DNA from: an uncultured Lachnoclostridium sp.
GTDB taxonomy: Bacteria > Bacillota > Clostridia > Lachnospirales > Lachnospiraceae
DNA: 8,919 bases
Assembly: GCA_958425285.1 (NCBI GenBank)
Contig: CATZVV010000059.1
Coordinates: 1 to 8,919 of the forward strand
Direction: 5' to 3'
The notes beneath the pieces are model-generated. The model was not told where the DNA came from, did not search any database, and was given only the letters and a program-made list of their open reading frames with translations. Numbering within the stretch: the stretch's first letter is position 1; each line of letters starts with the position of its first letter. Shown one piece after another: positions 1 through 6,008 of this stretch. Both the position numbers and the translations under genes were made by a program.

Positions 1-395
1 TTTGGTACAATAACAGCCGGCGAGACAGCCCCAACAACGGCACCCATAATGGCAGCATCAAGAACAGAAATACCAAGAAGACTCGGAGCGAAAGCAACCA
101 TTCCAAGCACTTCAAAACAGGCAGGCACAAAACACATCAAAATTGCCGGACGCCCAACTTTTTTCAAGTCACTTATCTGCAGCGACAGCCCTGCTCGTGT
201 AAGAATAATAATCAGGGCAATTCTTCTTAATTCTGCGGATATATTTAAAATAGAAACATCAATCCAATTAAGCATATATGGACCCAAAATAACCCCGGTT
301 GCTATCATCCCAAGCAATGCCGGAAGATGCAGCTTCTTGCAAAACCACCCAAGTCCCATTCCGAACACTAACATAACAGCAATACTACACAGCAT
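1..395 (-). CDS. Cation:proton antiporter, N-terminal part (cut by window edge)
   Basis: Integral membrane protein, probably of the sodium/hydrogen exchanger (CPA) superfamily, exchanging Na+ or K+ for protons across the cytoplasmic membrane. The visible 131 codons hold hydrophobic segments at about residues 2-17, 26-41, 57-70, 83-104 and 111-130. They also hold family-like stretches: LPALLGMIATGVILGP (24-39), a LTRAGLSL segment (65-72) and GAVVGAVSPAVIVP (118-131), which resembles the conserved antiporter core. The start is placed at ATG 395 because a GAGGG Shine-Dalgarno sits 5 nt upstream. An in-frame ATG at 407 lacks one. The gene begins 14 bp after the yaiI stop, so the two are probably co-transcribed. 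The C-terminal two thirds lie outside the window, so ion specificity and any regulatory domain cannot be judged. Family assignment is from recognised sequence style, not from a search. Confidence 0.8.
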   Translation of the reverse strand, partial: MLCSIAVMLVFGMGLGWFCKKLHLPALLGMIATGVILGPYMLNWIDVSILNISAELRRIALIIILTRAGLSLQISDLKKVGRPAILMCFVPACFEVLGMVAFAPSLLGISVLDAAIMGAVVGAVSPAVIVP

Positions 396-400
396 AAATT

Positions 401-405
401 CCCTC
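401..405 (-). promoter_or_regulatory. Ribosome binding site choosing the antiporter start
   Basis: GAGGG on the minus strand, 5 nt before ATG 395. The alternative in-frame ATG 407 overlaps this site and has only the end of yaiI upstream of it, so this site decides in favour of 395. Confidence 0.65.
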
Positions 406-409
406 ATTT

Positions 410-856
410 CTACAAAACAATTTTTAATACTAATTCCTCAAATGACTTCTCAAATCTCTTATCATCTTCCTGCGTTCTCTTTTTGGGTCCCTTTAGGTGG
501 CATTTCCCGGATGTTCTTCTTGACTTTTTTGCCATATGGCGCTCCATTAACATGCAGTCTATATTTTCATTTGTATACCATTTACCAGATTGATGTATTC
601 CATATGCGCCTTTACCAAGCGCCATTGCCGCTACCCCATAATCCTGCGTGACAACAAGATCCCCTTTCCTGCATAAATTGATCAATGCCAAATCAACTGC
701 ATCAGCACCGGCCCCAATAATCTTGATTTCACTATAATCGGAGTGCAGAACATGGTTTGTATCACACAATAAAATAACCGATATTTTATATTTCTTAGCA
801 AGCCTCTCTACAATTCCTACTACCGGGCAAGCATCTGCATCTACAAATATTCTCAT
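410..856 (-). CDS. yaiI: YaiI/YqxD family protein (UPF0178, DUF188)
   Basis: Complete 148-residue cytoplasmic protein of the UPF0178 family, about the usual length (~150). The family has a PIN/NYN-like nuclease fold by comparison, but its substrate and role are unknown. Visible signatures: MRIFVDADACPV at the N-terminus (1-12), CDTNH (31-35), GADAVDLAL (50-58), GDLVVTQDYGVAAMAL (65-80), YTNENID (94-100) and GPKKRT (123-128). The acidic residues D6, D8, D52, D55 and D72 could form a metal site. The start is ATG 856, which gives the normal family N-terminus and has AAGG 9 nt upstream. A TTG at 865 would add three residues but abuts that AAGG. A stronger GAGGAG further upstream (883-888) is positioned for an out-of-frame GTG at 878. 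The gene follows the prfA terminator and leads into the antiporter. No convincing promoter was seen in 864-920. Confidence 0.93.
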   Translation of the reverse strand: MRIFVDADACPVVGIVERLAKKYKISVILLCDTNHVLHSDYSEIKIIGAGADAVDLALINLCRKGDLVVTQDYGVAAMALGKGAYGIHQSGKWYTNENIDCMLMERHMAKKSRRTSGKCHLKGPKKRTQEDDKRFEKSFEELVLKIVL

Positions 857-920
857 TCTTATCAACCTTATCTTTCACACTACTCCTCTATTTTTCTGAT
901 GTCTGTAAACAGCTACACAC

Positions 921-963
921 AAAAAGTGCTTCGCGCCAGCTTTTTAGCTACTTTGAAGCACTT
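921..963 (-). terminator. Intrinsic terminator after prfA
   Basis: A perfect 9-bp stem (955-963 with 924-932, AAGTGCTTC pairing with GAAGCACTT) begins 8 bp after the prfA stop. On the minus strand it runs directly into a T run (TTTTTGTG). The 22-nt loop contains a second short inverted repeat (AGCT, A-rich loop, AGCT), so the structure is a compound hairpin. It closes the yqhQ-prmC-prfA unit. Confidence 0.85.
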
Positions 964-970
964 AACTCAT

Positions 971-2044
971 TTAGTTCTCATTCATCTTAGCCAGTTTCGC
1001 AGCTTGGTCAGCTGCTATCAGACTATCAATAATCTCTGTTAAATCTCCGTTAATGATTGAATCCAGCCGATGAAGGGTTAGCTTAATTCGATGATCGGTA
1101 ACACGTCCTTGCGGATAGTTATATGTTCTGATTTTTTCAGAGCGATCCCCTGTCCCGATCTGACTTCTTCTTTGTTCAGCCTCCGCATCATGTGCCTCTG
1201 CACATTTCAAATCATAAAGACGCGAGCGGAGAACTTTTAAGGCTTTATCCTTATTTTTTAACTGTGATTTTTCATCCTGACAAGATACTACAATTCCAGT
1301 AGGAATATGTGTCAAACGTACTGCCGAATCCGTCGTATTGACACACTGTCCTCCATTTCCCGATGCACGGAATACATCAAAACGGCAATCATTCATGTCA
1401 ATTTCAACATCGACTTCCTCTGCTTCCGGCATAATCGCAACCGTTGCCGTAGACGTGTGGATACGACCACCTGACTCTGTTGCCGGAATACGCTGTACAC
1501 GGTGCACACCACTCTCATATTTCAGCTTAGAGTAAGCGCCTACACCATTAATCATACAAACAATCTCTTTAAATCCACCAATACCATTTTCATTAAAGCT
1601 AAGCGTCTCCACCTTCCAGCGGTTTGTCTCTGCATACTTTGCATACATACGTGCCAAATCTGCCGCAAAGAGAGCAGCTTCGTCACCACCTGCTCCTGCA
1701 CGGATTTCCAAAATAACACTTTTGTCATCGTTCGGATCTTTCGGCAGAAGCAGAACCTGTAACTCCTTCTCTATTACTTCCAGATTTGCCTTACACTCAT
1801 TCAATTCTTCCTTTGCGAGTTCCCGCATTTCCTCATCATTTTCTTCTTCCAACATGGAAAGACTGTCCTCAATCCCTGCTTTTGCCTTTTTATATTCTTT
1901 ATATTTCTCAACGATTGGTTCAATATCTGTCTGCTCTTTCATTAGCTTTCGATACCGATTCTGGTCATTGATAACTGCCGGCTCACTTAATTCATGAAGT
2001 AATTCCTGATAACGGAGCAACAGATCTTCTAACTTATCAAACAT
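971..2044 (-). CDS. prfA: Peptide chain release factor 1
   Basis: Class I release factor that reads UAA and UAG in the ribosomal A site and triggers hydrolysis of the finished peptide. It is 357 residues, the normal RF1 length. The N-terminal helical part (1-95) is followed by the core. The anticodon-like tripeptide P-A-T is at 187-189, which marks RF1 rather than RF2 (S-P-F). The peptidyl-transferase loop GNGGQCVN surrounds GGQ at 231-233. The basic C-terminal region contains the SEKIRTYNYPQGRVTDHR segment. ATG 2044 has GAGGTG 4 nt upstream. Gln233 is the expected methylation target of PrmC, encoded 27 bp upstream in the same transcript. A terminator follows. No defect seen. Confidence 0.99.
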   Translation of the reverse strand: MFDKLEDLLLRYQELLHELSEPAVINDQNRYRKLMKEQTDIEPIVEKYKEYKKAKAGIEDSLSMLEEENDEEMRELAKEELNECKANLEVIEKELQVLLLPKDPNDDKSVILEIRAGAGGDEAALFAADLARMYAKYAETNRWKVETLSFNENGIGGFKEIVCMINGVGAYSKLKYESGVHRVQRIPATESGGRIHTSTATVAIMPEAEEVDVEIDMNDCRFDVFRASGNGGQCVNTTDSAVRLTHIPTGIVVSCQDEKSQLKNKDKALKVLRSRLYDLKCAEAHDAEAEQRRSQIGTGDRSEKIRTYNYPQGRVTDHRIKLTLHRLDSIINGDLTEIIDSLIAADQAAKLAKMNEN

Positions 2045-2071
2045 AGTTCACCTCGTAAAATTTTATTTGCA

Positions 2072-2899
2072 TTATGATTTACAGCCCAATACCATTCGGT
2101 CAAGACCTGCCAGATCTTTTTTTCCATATACATGAACAAATCCCTGCTTTTGCATGAGCTTACAGACAGAATCATACTGATTATATCCAATTTCAAAAGC
2201 AAGCATCCCCCCCGGTTTCAGATATTCCGGAGCATAACGAATAATTTCCCGATAAAAATGTAACCCATCCTCTTTTCCATCTAAAGCAAGAATTGGCTCA
2301 TATTCCTTCACTTCCGGCATCAAGGTGTCTAACACCTTACTCTCTATATAAGGAGGGTTTGAAACAATAAGGTCAAATTTCCCGGAAATATTCTCAAATA
2401 AGTCTCCCTGAACAAATTGTATGGATGCCTGATTCTTCACTGCATTTTCTCTGGCTACCTCAAGGGCTCCCGGGGAAATATCTCCTGCCGTCACGACAGT
2501 ATCCTCAGCAAGAACCGCCAAACTGATTGCTATACAGCCTGAACCCGTACACAAATCAAGTATTTGCTTTCCATTCGCCAAAGGCAACAGTTCTTCAAGT
2601 AGACATTCTGTATCCTGTCTTGGTATCAGCACGTTCTCATTAACTAAAAATGGTAAGCCCATAAATTCTGTCTTTCCTGTAATATATTGTACCGGAACAC
2701 GCTGACTTCTCTGCATAACTGCAGTGGAAAATTCAGAAATAAACTTTTTCGGAACGGTATCCTCCTGACAAAACATATACTGACTACGTGTTACACCAGT
2801 AATATCTTCCAAAAGATATAGAGCATCTAACCGACTTTCAGGTACACCATGTTCTTTCAAGAGGGTTTCAGCCCATACTATAATTTCCCCAAAAGTCAC
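2072..2899 (-). CDS. prmC: Peptide chain release factor N5-glutamine methyltransferase
   Basis: S-adenosylmethionine-dependent enzyme that methylates the side-chain nitrogen of the GGQ glutamine in release factors, raising termination efficiency. It is 275 residues, typical for PrmC (HemK). The N-terminal helical substrate-binding domain (about 1-75) ends in PVQYITGKTEF. The Rossmann methyltransferase domain shows IPRQDTE (92-98), the SAM loop DLCTGSGCIAISLA (115-128) and the catalytic NPPY (181-184) that holds the glutamine amide. The start is a GTG at 2899 that overlaps the yqhQ stop by 4 bp (GTGA) and has AAAGGG 8 nt upstream. This points to translational coupling with yqhQ. Its substrate, RF1, is the next gene, 27 bp away. 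Confidence 0.98.
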   Translation of the reverse strand: MTFGEIIVWAETLLKEHGVPESRLDALYLLEDITGVTRSQYMFCQEDTVPKKFISEFSTAVMQRSQRVPVQYITGKTEFMGLPFLVNENVLIPRQDTECLLEELLPLANGKQILDLCTGSGCIAISLAVLAEDTVVTAGDISPGALEVARENAVKNQASIQFVQGDLFENISGKFDLIVSNPPYIESKVLDTLMPEVKEYEPILALDGKEDGLHFYREIIRYAPEYLKPGGMLAFEIGYNQYDSVCKLMQKQGFVHVYGKKDLAGLDRMVLGCKS

Positions 2900-3975
2900 T
2901 CTTTTGTCCCTTTCTTCACAGGATCCTCAAAATAACGATCCAAAGCCTTCAAAATAGCATCATCTTCCTCACTCTCTTCCACTGAAATAATTTCAATGCC
3001 ATCGTCTGCCTTTGTAATATCGGACTTATAACTAACGGAAGGTTCTTCTGTCTCCACCTCCGTTGCTGCCTCAATGGAAGAATTGTCCTCTGCCAAAAAA
3101 GCTCTCCAGTCAAAAACAGCTTCAACGGATGCTATCGCCACTTCAATCATATCATCATCCGGCTCTTTCGTTGTCAAACCTTGCAACCAAAGCCCCGGTT
3201 TACTCAAAACACCAATTACTTTGGATTCACTCCGACCGGCCAGTTTAATAAACTCATAGGCCACACCAGCAATCACCGGAATTAAAACAATACGAAGTAC
3301 CATCCGAATCCATAAAGAATCTACAACAATAAACATAAAAAACAAAATACTAATTAACATAACAAATAGCAGGAAACTGGTTCCACACCGCTTGTGTACC
3401 CTGCTCTGCCTACGAATATTTTCTACTGTCAGATTCAAGCCATTTTCCACACAATTAATTGTCTTGTGCTCAGCTCCATGATACATAAATACCCTGCGAA
3501 TGTCCTCCATTCTGGAAATAATCTTGACATAACCTACAAATAATGCAACACGTATTACTCCCTCGATTAGTCCGCGCAATGCTGCTGATGAGATTACTCT
3601 GCTCAATAAATTGGAAATAAAAAACGGAAGCAAAATAAAGATACCAACTGCAATTACCACTGCCAATACCATAGTAATGCCCATAAGTATAGATTCTTTT
3701 TTTTCGTTCCTAGGATTTTTTTCTTCCTCTTCTTCAAAAAAACTTGCTGAAAAAGTCAGTGTCTTCATACCAAGCCTCAAAGAGTCCACAAAAGCTAGAA
3801 CTCCTCGTATAACAGGTATCTTTAAAAATTTATTTTCACTTCCAAGTGTGTGAAAATTTCCTTTGTCAATTTCTATCTTTTTATCCTGCGTCCGGACTGC
3901 AACGGCATAGGCTTCCCTGTTTCTCATCATAACGCCTTCTATAACCGCCTGGCCTCCAATCCCTGATGGTTTCAT
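2896..3975 (-). CDS. yqhQ: YqhQ family membrane protein (DUF1385)
   Basis: Conserved protein of unknown function, annotated in COG as a possible metal-dependent enzyme (COG3872). With the chosen start it has 359 residues. Visible parts: a glycine-rich N-terminal motif GIGGQAVIEGVMMR (5-18), a soluble stretch, and hydrophobic segments near 97-124, 134-153, 201-219 and 222-246. The loop YHGAEHKTINCVENG (165-179) carries candidate ligands H166, E169 and H170, and HKRCGTSFLL lies at 194-203. A KPGLWLQGLTTKEP motif is at 259-272. The tail from about 295 is acidic and probably disordered. ATG 3975 is preferred over ATG 3987 because GGAGG lies 5 nt before it and overlaps the earlier ATG. The gene overlaps prmC by 4 bp. 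Placement between rpmE and prmC-prfA is common in Clostridia and suggests, without proving, a link to translation. Confidence 0.92.
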   Translation of the reverse strand: MKPSGIGGQAVIEGVMMRNREAYAVAVRTQDKKIEIDKGNFHTLGSENKFLKIPVIRGVLAFVDSLRLGMKTLTFSASFFEEEEEKNPRNEKKESILMGITMVLAVVIAVGIFILLPFFISNLLSRVISSAALRGLIEGVIRVALFVGYVKIISRMEDIRRVFMYHGAEHKTINCVENGLNLTVENIRRQSRVHKRCGTSFLLFVMLISILFFMFIVVDSLWIRMVLRIVLIPVIAGVAYEFIKLAGRSESKVIGVLSKPGLWLQGLTTKEPDDDMIEVAIASVEAVFDWRAFLAEDNSSIEAATEVETEEPSVSYKSDITKADDGIEIISVEESEEDDAILKALDRYFEDPVKKGTKE

Positions 3976-3980
3976 CTTTT

Positions 3981-3985
3981 CCTCC
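3981..3985 (-). promoter_or_regulatory. Ribosome binding site choosing the yqhQ start
   Basis: GGAGG on the minus strand, 5 nt before ATG 3975. The longer reading frame would begin at ATG 3987, whose last base is part of this site, so the site supports the shorter protein. Confidence 0.75.
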
Positions 3986-3990
3986 ATTCA

Positions 3991-4006
3991 TGCACATTTT
4001 GCACAT
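3991..4006 (-). repeat. Tandem 7-bp direct repeat upstream of yqhQ
   Basis: ATGTGCA is repeated exactly (minus strand, 4000-4006 and 3991-3997) with AA between, giving a 9-bp period. It ends a few bases before the yqhQ ribosome binding site. It could be an operator or simply chance in a short AT-rich spacer. No strong promoter was found in this spacer. The best match, TTAACG with a 17-bp gap to TGTTAT, fits only 4 of 6 consensus bases in each box. Confidence 0.4.
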
Positions 4007-4038
4007 AACAAGTTCGAGTGTGCGTTTCGTTAATAAAC

Positions 4039-4072
4039 CAAAAATAGGCTGAGATTCACATCTCAACCTATT
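4039..4072 (-). terminator. Intrinsic terminator after rpmE
   Basis: A 13-position stem (4060-4072 with 4043-4055) has a single mismatch. The loop is GTGA on the minus strand, and a T run on the 3' side reads TTTTTGG. It begins about 14 bp after the rpmE stop. There is no T run on the plus side, so it serves the minus strand only. It separates rpmE from yqhQ, fully or as an attenuator. Confidence 0.88.
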
Positions 4073-4085
4073 CCATGTCATGTCA

Positions 4086-4295
4086 TTAGTTTTCCTGAGT
4101 CAAACCATACTTACGATTGAACTTATCAATTGCACCACGAGCTGCAACCGCTTTTTGCTGTCCCGTATAGAACGGATGGCATTTGGAACAAACTTCAACG
4201 TGAATATCCTCTTTGGTTGAACCTGTTACGAATTCATTACCACAGTTACATACAACCTTTGCCTGGTAATATTCTGGATGTATTCCTTCTCTCAT
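4086..4295 (-). CDS. rpmE: 50S ribosomal protein L31 (bL31), zinc-binding form
   Basis: Small protein of the large ribosomal subunit, 69 residues, normal for bL31. The opening MREGIHPEYY and the later CHPFYTGQQK are typical. Four cysteines, C16, C18, C36 and C39, form the CxC and CxxC pairs of the zinc-containing (C+) type, as opposed to the zinc-free paralogue made under zinc starvation. ATG 4295 has GAGGTG 10 nt upstream and a nearer AGG. The gene has its own strong promoter (4370-4398), a leader of about 68 nt and a terminator (4039-4072), so it can be expressed alone. Read-through from rho is also possible because no strong terminator lies between them. Confidence 0.98.
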   Translation of the reverse strand: MREGIHPEYYQAKVVCNCGNEFVTGSTKEDIHVEVCSKCHPFYTGQQKAVAARGAIDKFNRKYGLTQEN

Positions 4296-4364
4296 GACCT
4301 AATTTCACCTCACTAATAAACTTATATTAAATATCTAAAATATTTTCTCTGCTCAAAATCGGCT
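4296..4364 (-). promoter_or_regulatory. rpmE 5' leader
   Basis: Predicted untranslated leader from the expected transcription start near 4363-4364 to the rpmE ATG. It is AT-rich and contains a weak 6-bp hairpin (4340-4345 with 4329-4334, loop of 5) followed by GAGGTG. Ribosomal-protein leaders for L31 are known in several bacterial groups. I cannot match this one to a described motif from memory, so a regulatory role is only a suggestion. Confidence 0.4.
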
Positions 4365-4369
4365 TGTTC

Positions 4370-4398
4370 ATTGTATCACGATTCTTTTTAAAATGCAA
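4370..4398 (-). promoter_or_regulatory. Sigma-A type promoter for rpmE
   Basis: On the minus strand, TTGCAT (-35, 4393-4398), a 17-bp spacer, then TACAAT (-10, 4370-4375). The spacer ends in TGA, so an extended -10 TG element is present. Boxes match consensus at 4 of 6 and 5 of 6 positions with ideal spacing. Transcription should start near 4363-4364. The promoter lies 14-42 bp after the rho stop side, in the rho-rpmE spacer. Confidence 0.85.
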
Positions 4399-4411
4399 GT
4401 AAAATCTAAAA

Positions 4412-5848
4412 TTAGAGTCGAATCTTTTTGACCATATCTATAAACTCATTATTATTTTTTGTTTTTCGAAACAAGTTTAGAATCTGCTCCAGTGCATCCT
4501 CATTCTTCATTCCGCCAAGAGCTTTTCTCATAATGTGTACTGCCTCCTGCTCTCTTGGTGTCAATAATAAATCCTCACGCCGCGTACTGGATTTTTGAAT
4601 ATCAATAGCAGGAAAAATTCTTTTTTCCGACAAATGCCGATCCAGTACAAGCTCCATATTTCCAGTTCCTTTAAACTCTTCAAATACAACATCGTCCATC
4701 CGGCTTCCGGTATCGACAAGTGCTGTTGCCAGAATTGTCAAACTCCCACCTTCACGCATATTTCTGGCTGCACCAAAAAAGCGTTTTGGCATATATAAAG
4801 CGGCTGGATCGAGACCTCCGGAAAGAGTTCTTCCACTCGGCTGTACAGTCAGATTATATGCTCTTGCCAAACGTGTAATACTATCAAGCAAAATAACAAC
4901 ATCCTCACCATGCTCAACCAATCGTTTACCGCGCTCAATTACCATTTCTGAAACCCTCTTATGATTTTCCGGCAATTCATCAAAGGTAGAATAAATAACC
5001 TCAACATTTTCACCAGCGATTGATTCTTTAATATCTGTTACTTCCTCTGGACGTTCATCAATCAGTAAAACGATTAGCTTCATTTCCCTGTGATTTCTTG
5101 TAATTGCTCTCGCAACCTGTTTTAAGAGTGTAGTCTTACCAGTCTTAGGTTGGGAAACAATCATACCTCTCTGACCTTTTCCAATTGGCGCAATTAAGTC
5201 CAGCATGCGCATAGAAATACCCGTTCCCGGTGTTTCAAGATGTATTCTGGACTGTGGAAAAACAGGTGTTAAATCTTCAAATTTTTTCCGCGTATGGAGA
5301 CTCTCTACCGAATACCCATTAACTGAATTAATGTACAATAAAGCACTAAATTTTTCATTTTGTGTTTTTACTCTTGTGTTGCCAATAATAATATCTCCGC
5401 TTCGAAGTCCAAAACGACGGATTAATGCCGGCGACACATAAACATCATTCTCTCCCGGAAGAAAATTATCACACCGTATAAATCCATAACCTTCCTGAAG
5501 TACCTCCAGAATGCCGCTTTTTATTATGCCACTATCAAGCTCTGCCATCTCCGTTGGCGTCAGTTCCTCCCGCCGCTCTCTATGTTCACCTGATTCTCTT
5601 TGGCTTCTTTGCTCCCTCTTTTCTCGTGTTTCCTTTTGTTCCATATGTTTGGCTTCCCCCACACTTTTTCGAAGAGTTCTTGATTCATTACGCTCTTTTA
5701 CTGCTTCATCTTTCTTTCCCTTTGTAAATTTCTCAACTTGAGAAAGCAAATCAATCAGTTCCCCCTTTCGCATTGTGGAAACATTTTTGATTCCTTTCGA
5801 TTTTGCTTCATCTTTTAGTTCCTTTAATGTCATGTTTTTAAAATCCAT
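4412..5848 (-). CDS. rho: Transcription termination factor Rho
   Basis: Hexameric RNA-dependent ATPase/helicase that ends transcription of untranslated RNA. It has 478 residues, longer than E. coli Rho (419). Order: Rho N-terminal helical domain (1-40, MTLKELKDEAKSKG), an Arg/Glu/Lys-rich insertion (about 44-97), and the cold-shock-like RNA-binding domain (108-180, with GYGFIRCDNFLPGENDVYVSP). The RecA-like ATPase domain follows, with the P-loop SQPKTGKTT (232-240), LIDERPEEVTD (262-272), Walker B VVILLDSITRLARAYN (317-332), the Q-loop region SGGLDPAALYMPKRFFGAARN and the R-loop region VDTGSRMDDVVFEEFKGTGN. The P-loop differs from the usual PPKAGKT at two positions. ATG 5848 has AAGGAA 7 nt upstream. 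The gene stands alone after a terminator. No strong terminator separates it from rpmE, only a weak AT hairpin at 4405-4416 spanning the stop. Confidence 0.98.
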   Translation of the reverse strand: MDFKNMTLKELKDEAKSKGIKNVSTMRKGELIDLLSQVEKFTKGKKDEAVKERNESRTLRKSVGEAKHMEQKETREKREQRSQRESGEHRERREELTPTEMAELDSGIIKSGILEVLQEGYGFIRCDNFLPGENDVYVSPALIRRFGLRSGDIIIGNTRVKTQNEKFSALLYINSVNGYSVESLHTRKKFEDLTPVFPQSRIHLETPGTGISMRMLDLIAPIGKGQRGMIVSQPKTGKTTLLKQVARAITRNHREMKLIVLLIDERPEEVTDIKESIAGENVEVIYSTFDELPENHKRVSEMVIERGKRLVEHGEDVVILLDSITRLARAYNLTVQPSGRTLSGGLDPAALYMPKRFFGAARNMREGGSLTILATALVDTGSRMDDVVFEEFKGTGNMELVLDRHLSEKRIFPAIDIQKSSTRREDLLLTPREQEAVHIMRKALGGMKNEDALEQILNLFRKTKNNNEFIDMVKKIRL

Positions 5849-5967
5849 ATAATAATTCCTTTCTCGATAATACTTTCTTAACCTTACAATTTTATTTTCA
5901 TTGGGAGTTCTAATTGAATGTCAGATATATAATGAACAATTTGAATAGACTACTATTAGTATACACC
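5849..5967 (-). other. Leader/promoter region of rho (no clear promoter)
   Basis: 119 AT-rich bases between the terminator of the GH115 gene and rho. It must carry the rho promoter, but no pair of good -35 and -10 boxes was found. CTGACA near 5920 has no good -10 box at standard spacing. Small inverted repeats occur around 5944-5960 (AATAG, 4 nt, CTATT). Autoregulation of rho by leader attenuation is known in E. coli. Nothing here proves it. Confidence 0.35.
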
Positions 5968-5996
5968 AAAAAAAGAGAGCCCGCAAGCCCTCTTTT
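5968..5996 (-). terminator. Intrinsic terminator after the GH115 gene
   Basis: A 10-bp stem (5987-5996 with 5971-5980) contains one G-U wobble and has the loop TTGCGG on the minus strand. It is followed by a run of seven T. It starts 12 bp after the GH115 stop and insulates rho from this gene. Confidence 0.92.
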
Positions 5997-6008
5997 CTTG
6001 CCGTTCAT

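Noticed and set aside
49..651. 200-codon open frame on the plus strand
   Set aside because: It lies opposite yaiI and the antiporter, both recognisable proteins, has no ribosome site, and its product resembles no protein. It is a shadow.
3881..4081. 66-codon minus-strand frame between rpmE and yqhQ
   Set aside because: It runs through the rpmE terminator hairpin and into yqhQ out of frame; its product is not protein-like.
4405..4416. Possible rho terminator (TCTAA..TTAGA palindrome)
   Set aside because: Stem is five A-T-rich pairs, overlaps the stop codon and lacks a proper T run; too weak to call.
4595..4798. 67-codon plus-strand frame inside rho
   Set aside because: Antisense to the conserved Rho ATPase domain, without a ribosome binding site.
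5849..5967. Riboswitch or structured RNA upstream of rho
   Set aside because: Only short AT-rich inverted repeats are present; nothing resembles a known aptamer.
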